Shown piece by piece: positions 18,262 through 27,799 of a stretch of 64,000 nt of DNA. Below the pieces are notes generated by a model that had not been told where the DNA came from, did no database searches, and saw nothing but the letters and a program-made list of their open reading frames with translations. The first letter of the stretch is position 1, and every line of letters begins with the position of its first letter. Made by a program: the position numbers and the translations under genes. Source of the stretch: Flavobacterium sp. UMI-01 (GTDB taxonomy: Bacteria > Bacteroidota > Bacteroidia > Flavobacteriales > Flavobacteriaceae); the NCBI RefSeq assembly GCF_019656315.1, contig NZ_BPLU01000049.1, positions 1-64,000 of the forward strand, read 5' to 3'.

Positions 18262-19326
18262 ATGAGTGATTCTTCTGTTTTATATAAAAAACCAACTTAC
18301 CCCATTAATAACGCTTTGTTAGGTTATCTGGAACGTTTTGATCGTATATCCAGCGTTTCTGTCTGTTATGATGATTTACTGCGATTTTCTGGGTCTATAA
18401 ATGTGTATGATAAAAATGATCAAGATACCTTGTGGGTTCGCGTATATTATCCAGAATATGAAAGAAAAGAGATTGATTTAAATTTAAAAAAAATCTATAC
18501 GCTATTACATTCTGATGGAAATGTCGAGATTATCAAGTTTTTGAATATTGATGCGATTGACTACTGTACGTTTGGGAATTCCAAACCTTTCCGTATAAAA
18601 GTTAGAAACATTCTCAATGACAACTATGTTCATTTTTATATTAAAAAAGCAGATGCCTCCCGAATCTATGGACTGGAATTAGAAGATATACTCTCGCCTG
18701 ATAAAATCAATTTTTTAGTCTATCATGATACTTTGATTGAAGAACATATTATCGGGATACCAGGCGATGTTTTTATGGAAACGCTTTTGAAAAGTTGTAC
18801 CGAAACTGAAAAATCTCAAATTGCCAAAGAATTTGTGAAATTCAACGAGCGCTGTATGATTCGACTTTTGGGCGATATGAGAGCCTATAACTATGTGGTA
18901 TTGCCCATTCACGATTTTGACCAAGTAGTGTATAAAATTAGGCCTATCGATTTTGACCAACAATGTTATGAGGGAAATTTTAGAATTTACCGGGCGCAGT
19001 TTTTTAAGGAAAATAATCCTATGGTGCAATTGGTCAAAAGCAAATTACAAGATTCCTCTATTGAACAATATAAAAATGAAGAGCGAGCTGCATTAGCTAA
19101 ACGATTGCATTCAGCAAGTAAAAGAATCAATAGATTGTTACAAATAATGGCTAATGACGTGATAGCACCTGACGATCATATCACAAAGTTAAAACTTGAA
19201 TTATACCGCTATACGAATGATTTGAATTTTAAAAACGCAACTTCAATGGGAAAAGTACTCGAAGCAGCCTTTGCATTTGTGACCAGAAATTATAAGAATG
19301 CCAATGTCTTTAAAACCGATTTTTGA
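18262..19326 (+). CDS. Conserved protein of unknown function
   Basis: I do not recognise this 354-residue protein. It has no signal peptide and no membrane segment. The first 110 residues look beta-rich. The middle includes YNYVVLPIHDFDQVVYKIRP followed by IDFDQQCYEGN, which faintly recalls the N..D / DFD catalytic loop of kinase-like folds, though the glycine loop and lysine are not obvious. The C-terminal 90 residues are helical and basic. TAAATTTG at 18235-18242 is a possible -7 box, but no matching -33 box is seen. The start of the next gene lies just past the stop, so the two are probably co-transcribed. Confidence 0.65.
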   Translation: MSDSSVLYKKPTYPINNALLGYLERFDRISSVSVCYDDLLRFSGSINVYDKNDQDTLWVRVYYPEYERKEIDLNLKKIYTLLHSDGNVEIIKFLNIDAIDYCTFGNSKPFRIKVRNILNDNYVHFYIKKADASRIYGLELEDILSPDKINFLVYHDTLIEEHIIGIPGDVFMETLLKSCTETEKSQIAKEFVKFNERCMIRLLGDMRAYNYVVLPIHDFDQVVYKIRPIDFDQQCYEGNFRIYRAQFFKENNPMVQLVKSKLQDSSIEQYKNEERAALAKRLHSASKRINRLLQIMANDVIAPDDHITKLKLELYRYTNDLNFKNATSMGKVLEAAFAFVTRNYKNANVFKTDF

Positions 19327-19342
19327 TTTACACCAGTACAAA

Positions 19343-20215
19343 ATGATAAAGTATCTAAGATTTATCGTCATTTTTTTGGCTTTGGCTTGTCAAAAGAGTG
19401 AAACGGATTTACAAGAATTATTTTCTTTTCCTAATAAACTAAAAGAAGTATCAGGAATTGTTGTGCTGAATGATGCTCCTGATTTGATTGGATGTGTGGA
19501 AGATAGCGGGAATAAAAATAAAATTTATTTACTAGCGCCCAATGGTACTATTCAACGGTCGATGGAATTGAAGGGAATTAAAAATAAGGACTGGGAAGAC
19601 CTCACTCAGGATGTTCAAGGGAATCTATATGTAGGGGATTTTGGGAATAATGATAACATTCGCAGGGATTTGGTTATTTATAAGTTAGACAAAAAGGAAC
19701 TTTTGAACACCCAAGTCACCCCTGCTGCTATTCACTTTTCATATCCCGAACAAAAAGATTTTCCGCCAAAAAAGAAGAATCGATACTTTGATGTAGAGGG
19801 ATTTGTTGTGTTCCAAAATCACTTTTACTTGTTTACTAAAAACCGCTCTACAAATTTTGATGGCACAGCCTATATTTACAAAGTGCCTAACGTATCAGGA
19901 AATCATCAAGCCAAAAAAGTAGGTGAATTTACGACGGGTTCCGACTATGATCACTACGCAATAACTAGTGTCGCCCTAAGTCCTGATCAAACTAAAATCG
20001 CTATTTTAACTCATTCCAAAATCATTCTTTTCCAAAATTTTAGAGGAGATAATTTCCTGACAGGAAAAAGGACGGAAATTGATTTAAAGCATTTTTCACA
20101 AAAAGAAGCCATTTGCTTCAAAGACAATGAGACACTTTATATTGCTGATGAAAAAGTTAAAAGTTCAGGTGGTAAACTCTATGTTTTTAAAATCCAAATC
20201 CCAAACCAAAACTAA
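19343..20215 (+). CDS. Lipoprotein with a beta-propeller-like (SdiA-regulated type) domain
   Basis: I choose the ATG at 19343, which gives a lipoprotein signal (IKYLRFIVIFLALACQK). A frame from 19298 overlaps the previous gene without adding a signal. Repeating blades such as LKEVSGIVVLNDAPDLIG, NGTIQRSMELKGIKNKDWED and LYVGDFGNND, and a later ITSVALSPDQTKIAILTH, suggest a six-bladed propeller of the SdiA-regulated/YjiK kind. The binding partner is unknown. Its last 29 bases overlap the 3' end of the convergent metallophosphoesterase gene. Confidence 0.7.
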   Translation: MIKYLRFIVIFLALACQKSETDLQELFSFPNKLKEVSGIVVLNDAPDLIGCVEDSGNKNKIYLLAPNGTIQRSMELKGIKNKDWEDLTQDVQGNLYVGDFGNNDNIRRDLVIYKLDKKELLNTQVTPAAIHFSYPEQKDFPPKKKNRYFDVEGFVVFQNHFYLFTKNRSTNFDGTAYIYKVPNVSGNHQAKKVGEFTTGSDYDHYAITSVALSPDQTKIAILTHSKIILFQNFRGDNFLTGKRTEIDLKHFSQKEAICFKDNETLYIADEKVKSSGGKLYVFKIQIPNQN

Positions 20216-23200
20216 TACGGGCTTCTTCATTTCGGCTTTTAAAATAGGTTAATCTTGCAGTAATGGTATTGATGCCATTTAGCCACAAACCGCCTCCTAC
20301 AGCTTGATGCCATCGGGTACTGTTTTCTCCATCAAGCCAAATTCGGCCATAATCGTATCCGCCTAAAAAACCATAAGTCATGGGAACAAAACTTTCTCTT
20401 ATTTTGCCCAGACTAATTCGTAAATCACTACTTTGAAAAAAAGAATTTTTGCCTAAAAAGCGTTCGTTCCTAAGTCCTCGTATGCTGTTGTCACCCCCAA
20501 TTACAGCTCCTTGATAAAATTCGTAATTGTTATTTAAAATGGCTTTGGCCTTTATTAAGGTGGCCAGTACCCATTTGCCTTGAGCGTCAATTTTATGAGT
20601 GAAATTAAGTTTAGATTCGAATGCTGGAAAGTTCTTTTTGTCATCGTTAAGATTCGCTGTCCAATTTCCCATAATGGAAAACCCCATACCCATGGTGGGT
20701 AACGAAGCATTGTCGTAATTTTCAAAATGATACCCAATAGAAAGACTCGCAAATTGTTGATTTTCGAAAACTTTTGGGTTAATAATTGGTGTATTAATGA
20801 AACGTCCAGCTGTTTCTTCGACTTCAATGTTTTCAAACTTAGGTTGAATTGTAAATCGACTTCCAAATCTTCCTGCTTTTTCAAATTGAGGTGCAATTTG
20901 GATAATACTAATTTTTACTCGGTTGTAATTCATTCCTAACACTTCATCAGGATTAAAACTTTGATTTCCGTATCCAAAAAAGTTTATAGCAAAATTAGGA
21001 CTCGTAAAACGGGTTTCCAGATTAAAATCCCATTTAGTTGACACTTTTGGTGCTTTAAAGATGTATAAAAGTTCGTAACCACTGGTGGCAAAAAAATAAT
21101 TGGCTTTTAAAGTATGTTTATTTGTATAAGGATTTTGTTTGAAATTGTTAACGGTGTAATTTGCTTGTATTCCAAGTTTTAAGCCATCATCAGGATTAAA
21201 ACCCATTGTGGGTAATCCTGAGAAAGCATTGTATTTAGGCAGTGTGTATTTATATTGATTTAAAGTATAGTCATCTGTTGTTTTTTTGGCTGCTTTTGCG
21301 TCCAACTCAAAAGTATTTTTTTGTGATTCGAAATCAATAATACTGATGTTATGGCCATTTTCCACAGTATAAGTATCATGGTTTTGTCCGCCTATCAAAA
21401 TGACTTTAATCTTAGAGCGGGTATTTCCTTTTACCTCAAAAACATCATCATCGTTTAAGCCATAAATCCATAAATGCTTGGTTTTTTGGCTGTCTAAAAC
21501 TTTGGTATAAGACCATTCGGTTCCGCTTTTCTTGATGCGACTTACGGTTACGGTTATCTCATTGCTCGAATGTTTCTCAATGGTAAATAAATCTCTTTTA
21601 TGAGTTCCTACTATGATTGTTTTTTTATCTAGTGTTTTGGCATATTGCTCGGCATAGTGTGTAAGTTGTTCTTTGCGAATTTTGAGTTTTTCAATGATAG
21701 AAACCATTGTTTCATCCTGAACTTCTTTAGGCAAATGGTTGAAAGCATTTTTAATTGTAGCCTCGGATAGGTTTTCTTGGATAAATTTTGCTTGAGCAAC
21801 CCATTCTTGAGTCGTAGCTGTTTTTAATACAGCTAAATCCAGCGGGTAAGGCTCTCTATTAAACCATTTTACATTTTTTATTTTATTTTCAAAACTTTGC
21901 ATGTGTCGCAAATCGGGAATGTTCATTAATAAGGACAATAAAACGCCATCGTATTTGGAAAAAGCTTGGTCTCTATCGCGAGGAATGGGTTTGTAAATAA
22001 TTTTTTCCTCCACCAGATGTTCTCCCCATTTCCATTGGTCATGGTGTCTGTCCCAGTCGCCTACAAGCATGTCAAATAAACGGGCTCTGATATAAGCGTT
22101 TTCGTCAATACTGTATTTTTCGTCTTGATGAATTTTTTCTAAGACCTCTTCGGTGCTAAGGATGTCATTGGGTTTTTGAAAACTGATTAGGTCTTTTTGG
22201 CTAGAAGAAGCTTGTTCTTCAATAAAGTATAACTCATCTCCAAAATCCGAATTGAATTCTTTTAATCCCTTTTGTTTGGGAACATAAAATAATTTTGGAT
22301 TCGAATGACTTACGCCAATTGGTTCTGCCAGATGCGCTATAATCAAAGGAGTGAAAGGGTGTGAACTCGTATAGAAATCTAGTAAAAAATCTTCGGTATA
22401 GGTGTTTTCAAAAGCATTTTCGACATATTGTTCTTTAAAAGCAACAGATTGTAAAAAACGGGAGGCGCTTTTTTTTAAGGCTCGCATAGTGTATTCTTTG
22501 TCATTATTGTCTTCAAGACGTAAAGATTTAGATTGATGTCCACCACCAGCTCTTTTGGGAGTAAGTCCTCCATAAAGGTGTTCAAGGTTTATCGTAGGTA
22601 CTGTAACAGGAAGACTGTAGTAGTGTCTATAATGTTTCCCAAAAAGGAAATTGTAAAAAGCAGATTTTTTGGTACGCTCTTCCGTATAAATAGTTGCAGA
22701 GGTGTTTTTAGTTGTAACAGTAGGTTGTTCTGGAAATAAGGTAGGTTTGGCTTGTAGGATGTTCTGTTGAAAAAGCAATTGATTTTCGTTGTAAAAAGAA
22801 ACCACAGATTGGCCATTTTGATATACATTTAGGATAGCATACCCTTTTTTCCCGTATGAAAAATCGTTTGGAAAAACCGCTTTGGCGGCTTCTTCTTTAG
22901 AGCCAGAACCACTAATGATTTGTTTGATGTTATGGTGCTCGATGTATTGTAAATTGTGGTCGTGACCAGACACTACAATTACATTATCTAAACCTTGAAT
23001 TAAGGTTTTGATTCGATTGACCATTTGAGCATATTGTTTGTTCTGAAGGTCTTGCGGACTTATTCCGGATGTTTTGCGTAATAAATTAAGAAATGAGCCA
23101 ATTAGAGGTAATGGGATTTTTTGTTCAAAAGGAAACCATTGTTTTTTCCATGAAAATTGCCCTCCATGACTGCCATTAGTCATCAATGGATGATGCATTG

Positions 23201-23882
23201 CAATTACAGTGGTTTTGTCTTTGTTTTTATTCAAAAGGTTTTCTAATTCTTCAAAAAAAGCCTCACGAGTCTTGATAGAACACTCTTCATTAATGGTAGG
23301 AGATTTATTCCAGTCTTCCAAAAACCACTGGCTATCGATGGTGATTAAAAGTACCTGAGCATTAATTTTAATAGCATCTATGGCACAGCCTTTTCTAGGA
23401 GAGAAAGCTTTTTTATTGTCTAGAGCATCTTGAATAAGGTCTTCTTGTTTTTTTAACCCTTTGATGCCATTGTACCAATCGTGGTTTCCGGGAATGAAAA
23501 TAGTTTGCCCTTTAAAATGACGGGCTAGTTGTAATTGAGGATGAAGTTTCTTTACAGCAGATTGATAATTCGGGTCAGAACTTGAAACAGGAATTCCTTT
23601 TGGGTAAACATTGTCTCCTAAGAAAAGCAAGGTTCCGTTATGATCAGCTATTTTGATTTTTTTTTCTAATGCAGCTAGTGTGGAGTTCATTTGATTGTCA
23701 TCCGTATTTCCGGCATCACCAATTAAATAAAAAGTATGTGCAATTTTAACGCTATCTTTTTCGTTTAATAAAGTCCAGTTTTTAGCTTGGCTACCTAGTT
23801 GTTCTTTATGGGTGGCACAAGCCATCAGTAGAGATATTGATATAAAAGCAAAAATCAATCGTATATCCGAAAACAATTTCAT
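20187..23882 (-). CDS. Metallophosphoesterase fused to a BamA-like outer-membrane barrel
   Basis: This is a 1231-residue fusion. The N-terminus is a lipoprotein-like signal (FAFISISLLMACATHK). A calcineurin-like phosphoesterase domain (about 50-345) shows all metal motifs: LIGDAGN, LFLGDNVY, IPGNHDW, MHHPLM and VSGHDHN. A long middle part (about 400-860) has kinase-like pieces such as PRDRDQAFSKYDG and VGDWDRHHDQW. The last 370 residues form an outer-membrane barrel of the surface-antigen type, with IGGDNSIRGLRNERF and a C-terminal FGLGFGF. It would display a hydrolase at the outer membrane. Substrate unknown. Confidence 0.85.
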   Translation of the reverse strand: MKLFSDIRLIFAFISISLLMACATHKEQLGSQAKNWTLLNEKDSVKIAHTFYLIGDAGNTDDNQMNSTLAALEKKIKIADHNGTLLFLGDNVYPKGIPVSSSDPNYQSAVKKLHPQLQLARHFKGQTIFIPGNHDWYNGIKGLKKQEDLIQDALDNKKAFSPRKGCAIDAIKINAQVLLITIDSQWFLEDWNKSPTINEECSIKTREAFFEELENLLNKNKDKTTVIAMHHPLMTNGSHGGQFSWKKQWFPFEQKIPLPLIGSFLNLLRKTSGISPQDLQNKQYAQMVNRIKTLIQGLDNVIVVSGHDHNLQYIEHHNIKQIISGSGSKEEAAKAVFPNDFSYGKKGYAILNVYQNGQSVVSFYNENQLLFQQNILQAKPTLFPEQPTVTTKNTSATIYTEERTKKSAFYNFLFGKHYRHYYSLPVTVPTINLEHLYGGLTPKRAGGGHQSKSLRLEDNNDKEYTMRALKKSASRFLQSVAFKEQYVENAFENTYTEDFLLDFYTSSHPFTPLIIAHLAEPIGVSHSNPKLFYVPKQKGLKEFNSDFGDELYFIEEQASSSQKDLISFQKPNDILSTEEVLEKIHQDEKYSIDENAYIRARLFDMLVGDWDRHHDQWKWGEHLVEEKIIYKPIPRDRDQAFSKYDGVLLSLLMNIPDLRHMQSFENKIKNVKWFNREPYPLDLAVLKTATTQEWVAQAKFIQENLSEATIKNAFNHLPKEVQDETMVSIIEKLKIRKEQLTHYAEQYAKTLDKKTIIVGTHKRDLFTIEKHSSNEITVTVSRIKKSGTEWSYTKVLDSQKTKHLWIYGLNDDDVFEVKGNTRSKIKVILIGGQNHDTYTVENGHNISIIDFESQKNTFELDAKAAKKTTDDYTLNQYKYTLPKYNAFSGLPTMGFNPDDGLKLGIQANYTVNNFKQNPYTNKHTLKANYFFATSGYELLYIFKAPKVSTKWDFNLETRFTSPNFAINFFGYGNQSFNPDEVLGMNYNRVKISIIQIAPQFEKAGRFGSRFTIQPKFENIEVEETAGRFINTPIINPKVFENQQFASLSIGYHFENYDNASLPTMGMGFSIMGNWTANLNDDKKNFPAFESKLNFTHKIDAQGKWVLATLIKAKAILNNNYEFYQGAVIGGDNSIRGLRNERFLGKNSFFQSSDLRISLGKIRESFVPMTYGFLGGYDYGRIWLDGENSTRWHQAVGGGLWLNGINTITARLTYFKSRNEEARISFGLGFGF

Positions 23883-23906
23883 ATTTTAGTACTATAATTT
23901 TTTTGT

Positions 23907-25091
23907 ATGAACCTTCTCCAATCAGCAGAAACCTTTGTCTCAGCGCTACTCAAAGATACTCTTTCTAAATCATTTACCTATCATAATTTAGAACATACAA
24001 AAGAGGTCGTAAAAGCAGCTCAGACGATTGTTGCAACCGAAAATTTAGATTCTTTTGAAAAAGAAGCGCTTTTGGTTGCGGCTTGGTTCCATGATACAGG
24101 GTATAGTAAAGGTTGTCAAAACCATGAATTGTCAAGTATTGAGCTAGCTACCAGTTTTTTAGAGGAACAACAACAACCACAAGAGTTGATTGCTAAGGTA
24201 GCAACCCTTATCCAAGCAACTGCTTATAATTATGTGCCTCAAAATCATTTGGAAAAAATAATTAGAGATGCTGATTATTCTCATTTTGGAAGTCCAAATT
24301 ATTTTAAAGTTTGTGAATTGTTACGAAAAGAGTGGGAATTGACGATGCATAAATTTTATGATGATATTTCTTGGGCCAAAGAGAATGTCTATATAATGGA
24401 ACAATGGCATCAGTATCATACAGAGTATGCGCTTCAAAATTGGCAACCTGTCAAAGAACAAAATATTAAATTAATTAAAGATATGATTGAAAAAGGCACT
24501 CCATTGGTTCATGATAGCCTTAAAAAAGAAAAAAAAAGAAAGCCTAAGAAGGAGAAACCTGACCGAGGGATTGATACTTTGTTTCGGATAACCTTGAGCA
24601 ATCACACCCGATTAAGTGGTATTGCTGATAGTAAAGCTAATATTTTATTGTCAGTTAATGCTATTATTATTTCAGTAGCATTATCTTCAATCATCCCAAA
24701 ACTGGACAGTCCAGGGAATGCTCATTTGGTCTTACCTACCTTTATATTGATTTTATTTAGTGTAATTTCAATCATCTTTGCCATTTTATCGACTCGTCCT
24801 AAGGTAACTACGGGTACATTCACTCGTGAAGATATTGAAGAGCAAAAAGTTAATTTGCTCTTTTTTGGAAATTTTTATAAAATGCCACTCGAAGAATACC
24901 AATGGGCAGTTAACGAGATGATGAAAGACAGAGATTATTTATACAATGCTATGATTAAAGATTTGTATTATTTAGGGCTAGTCCTTGAAAAAAAATACAA
25001 ACTGCTGCGTATTACTTATAATATTTTTATGATTGGAATTATTGTTTCAGTAATTGCTTTTGTGCTTGCTTTTAATTCGGTATTAGTTTAA
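23907..25091 (+). CDS. HD phosphohydrolase fused to a Pycsar-effector (PycTM) membrane domain
   Basis: The N-terminal 200 residues form an HD domain with metal ligands in HNLEHTKEV, AAWFHDTGY and IRDADYSHFG. A highly charged linker (KKEKKRKPKKEKPD) leads to the PycTM domain, which starts DTLFRITLSNHTRLSGIADS KANILLSVNA and carries two membrane helices (about 247-265 and 280-297) plus a final one (about 370-390). PycTM proteins are the membrane-attacking effectors of Pycsar anti-phage signalling. HD-fused forms are widespread in Bacteroidota. No nucleotide cyclase gene is present in this window, so a defence role is unproven and the HD part might degrade the messenger. It overlaps the convergent GAF gene by 9 bp. 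Confidence 0.82.
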   Translation: MNLLQSAETFVSALLKDTLSKSFTYHNLEHTKEVVKAAQTIVATENLDSFEKEALLVAAWFHDTGYSKGCQNHELSSIELATSFLEEQQQPQELIAKVATLIQATAYNYVPQNHLEKIIRDADYSHFGSPNYFKVCELLRKEWELTMHKFYDDISWAKENVYIMEQWHQYHTEYALQNWQPVKEQNIKLIKDMIEKGTPLVHDSLKKEKKRKPKKEKPDRGIDTLFRITLSNHTRLSGIADSKANILLSVNAIIISVALSSIIPKLDSPGNAHLVLPTFILILFSVISIIFAILSTRPKVTTGTFTREDIEEQKVNLLFFGNFYKMPLEEYQWAVNEMMKDRDYLYNAMIKDLYYLGLVLEKKYKLLRITYNIFMIGIIVSVIAFVLAFNSVLV

Positions 25092-27449
25092 TTCATCCAG
25101 CAATTCTTGGTAAGTATAATAATGCGGTTGGGTTACTTCAGTATTAATTACTTTTATTCTTAATGCTTTTAGTCCTGAAACGCCTTGTAATTCCTCAATG
25201 TCAAATTGCTCAATTTCCGGTTCAATAATTTTTTTAAACTGTAAAAACGCAATGTATTTGAGGTATTCTGTTTCTTCACTTTGATGAGAATACACGATAG
25301 TAATCTTTTCTTTTTGGGTAATACGCTCCATAGTTCCTTTTATGTGCGCTTTGTCAATTCTTTTCTTTACCACTTCATATCGAGCATTGTAAGTTCCATC
25401 AACATCAAAACGTTTTTCATCCATTCTAAAACGAATTGATAGCGGGGAACTAAAGACAAGAATCAATGAGGTAACATCTAGTTCGTAAGGCAATATTGGT
25501 TTTAGGCGGTGGTGTTCCAATTCCATTTTGCATAAGGTTTGCAATTGCCACAAGCGCAAGTTGTTGAGGTACAGTGTTTCAAACGGAATGTTAGGCGTGA
25601 TGCTTTGTCCTATATATAAATTGTGTTCTACACCATCAGTTTTAAAACGTTCAAAATAATGAGGATAATTATGTTGGGCTTCAAGTTGTTCCTTGTCTAA
25701 GACCGAAGCCATTTTTTTATTAATAATAGCCATAGCCTCGTCAAATTTTTTACGAGCGTGATAAAACAATCCCGTTTTTTCATCAAGAAGACTAAAATAA
25801 TCATCAATAATCTCAGGTAATGAAAAACTATCTTTGGCATTTATCAAAATAGGATGGATTTCCCTTTGGATATATTGTTGGATTTGTTGTTCAGTATCGG
25901 CTTTGAGTTCCGTTATTAAATCATTTGAAAAAGAGTGTAATTCATATTTTCTTTGTTCCAATAAACCTAATTTTTTATTTTGTGTCAAATGGTCCAAAAT
26001 GGTGATTAATTGACTTATTTGGTTTTTTAGATCCTCTTTGACTGTTTCATTTCGATGATTCGATGAACTTTTTATATCAATTTGTCCATAAAGTGGATAC
26101 ACCTCCTTGAATGTGATTGATTTAAAAATATAGTCTTTATTTGGGGTCTGGCTTTTGAAAAATTTAAGCGCTTCTTGTCTAAATTTCCAATAAACACTCG
26201 GGTGGATTGCTGTGTATTCTCTTTGAATAATTGCCTCAATTTGATTTTGGATGTCAATATTATAACGGTCTAAAGTGTCCACAAGATAGGGGAGAAGTAG
26301 GTCGAGATTATTTACATTGATGCTGTTGAGTGATTTAGGTTGGGATGAGAATAATTCTATTACACCTAACAATTTATCATTTTTAATTACAGGGGCTAGA
26401 ATACAACTTTTAATGTTTTGTCTGGATAAATGCGCTGCAAATTTGGGATTATTAGTTGAAAAACGAGTTACATCTGAAATGATGAAAGGTTTCTTTTCTT
26501 CGATTAAAGATTGGAGTGTACAACCAAACAAAGCATTTTTACATAATTCTTCTTCTTCTTTTTCCAAAAGAATAAAACTGTTTTTTTCAGAATTGTTACT
26601 AAATGGAGGTACGGTGAATTTATTCTCTTCTTCATTGAAAAGTACAAAACCCAACTTCAAGTCTGGTATTTTGAAAATGGTTCTAAAGATGGTTTGAATC
26701 TCATTATCATTCTTGTTTTTTTGTGTATCTGATTTTAATAAACTGGTTTTTAAATGCGAGATAGCACTTTCTACTGAGGCATCAAATAGCGATACAATTC
26801 CGAATCCTTTTAGAATCCAGCTATTAGCTGGAAAATATTTTTTCCATAAACCAATATCATCATAATTGTCCGTTAATAAATCAATCGTTTCTTGATTCAA
26901 ATCAATACTGCTTTCTGTGGGTAGTATTTCCATGAAATCAGCATTGTATAAGATGCGATAGTGCTTCAAAATGCCATTTGCATCTGGAATGTCATAAAAT
27001 AAAGGCTTGTTGTAATCCAGTTTTTGACCATAATAATTATTGAGAATAAGAATGCAACTCATAATGTAGAGTTGGTCTTCACTATAATCACGAATGGTAA
27101 TGTCAAAGGTAGTTCCTGCATTAGCTAAAATCGATGTAAAACGTTCGGTATAATTAAAGGTTAAGTTTTGAAACGGAACGGTTATCGCTTTAATCTCGTT
27201 TTTAGTGAGAGCAGTTGGGAATAAGTCGGCTAATAGATTTTTTATTAATTGCTGGTTGTCTTCAATGGTTTTGTAACTTTCGATTCCGGTTCTTAGTTCT
27301 GGGACTTTTTCGATTTCTTTCAGTAACGCTTTGGCATAATTAGAGCGATAATCAACATCAGTTAAGGCAATTTCTTCTAAAGATGCGATTAGTTTATGAA
27401 ATGATATTTGGGTCTTGAACGGACTTTCAGTAAAAACAGGATGATTCAT
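25083..27449 (-). CDS. GAF domain-containing protein
   Basis: The protein has 788 residues, without signal peptide or membrane helices. A GAF domain is visible at about residues 255-390 (LGFVLFNEEENKFTVPPF, IKSCILAPVIKNDKLLGVIE). The rest is mainly helical with an acidic/basic mix, and no kinase or cyclase output domain can be seen. A large cytosolic GAF protein without known output is common in Flavobacterium. The GAF ligand is unknown. Its gene end overlaps that of the HD-PycTM gene, on the opposite strand. Confidence 0.75.
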   Translation of the reverse strand: MNHPVFTESPFKTQISFHKLIASLEEIALTDVDYRSNYAKALLKEIEKVPELRTGIESYKTIEDNQQLIKNLLADLFPTALTKNEIKAITVPFQNLTFNYTERFTSILANAGTTFDITIRDYSEDQLYIMSCILILNNYYGQKLDYNKPLFYDIPDANGILKHYRILYNADFMEILPTESSIDLNQETIDLLTDNYDDIGLWKKYFPANSWILKGFGIVSLFDASVESAISHLKTSLLKSDTQKNKNDNEIQTIFRTIFKIPDLKLGFVLFNEEENKFTVPPFSNNSEKNSFILLEKEEEELCKNALFGCTLQSLIEEKKPFIISDVTRFSTNNPKFAAHLSRQNIKSCILAPVIKNDKLLGVIELFSSQPKSLNSINVNNLDLLLPYLVDTLDRYNIDIQNQIEAIIQREYTAIHPSVYWKFRQEALKFFKSQTPNKDYIFKSITFKEVYPLYGQIDIKSSSNHRNETVKEDLKNQISQLITILDHLTQNKKLGLLEQRKYELHSFSNDLITELKADTEQQIQQYIQREIHPILINAKDSFSLPEIIDDYFSLLDEKTGLFYHARKKFDEAMAIINKKMASVLDKEQLEAQHNYPHYFERFKTDGVEHNLYIGQSITPNIPFETLYLNNLRLWQLQTLCKMELEHHRLKPILPYELDVTSLILVFSSPLSIRFRMDEKRFDVDGTYNARYEVVKKRIDKAHIKGTMERITQKEKITIVYSHQSEETEYLKYIAFLQFKKIIEPEIEQFDIEELQGVSGLKALRIKVINTEVTQPHYYTYQELLDELN

Positions 27450-27799
27450 TTGTTATTTTTCTTAATCAAAAAAGTACAATTCTGATGAGGATTAGAGGTG
27501 GTATAAAAGTAAAAAAAAATCTCCAATTACATGAGGTAAGAGGAGATAGGTTTTTAGGATGGTATTTTTGTTTTTGAACAAGTAATTTATACGATAGGGT
27601 GCTCTTGTTTCAATATGGATTAAAAACGTAACCAAGTATCGTAGAAATGGGACTACAAATGTAACCTATTTAAACATGTAACTTTTATAAACTCGACCAA
27701 CAACTTATTTTTGTGTTGTAAGTAGGTTTTTGGTTACTAGCAAAAAAAACATCCTTACCAACTAAGGATGTTAAGGATGTTCTTCTACTCAATTTAAGA
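27450..27799. other. Gap between GAF and nucleoid-protein genes, with a terminator
   Basis: No credible gene lies here; a short minus-strand frame at 27685-27888 overlaps the nucleoid-protein gene and has no coding character. AACATCCTTA at 27748-27757 pairs with TAAGGATGTT at 27763-27772, and on the minus strand eight U residues follow, so this is the terminator for the 27800-28858 gene. The octamer AAGGATGT is repeated directly to the right. The remaining part presumably holds the promoter of the GAF gene. Confidence 0.7.

Noticed and set aside
23907-27449. Complete Pycsar operon
   Set aside because: No nucleotide cyclase domain is visible in the HD-PycTM gene, in the GAF protein or in any neighbour.
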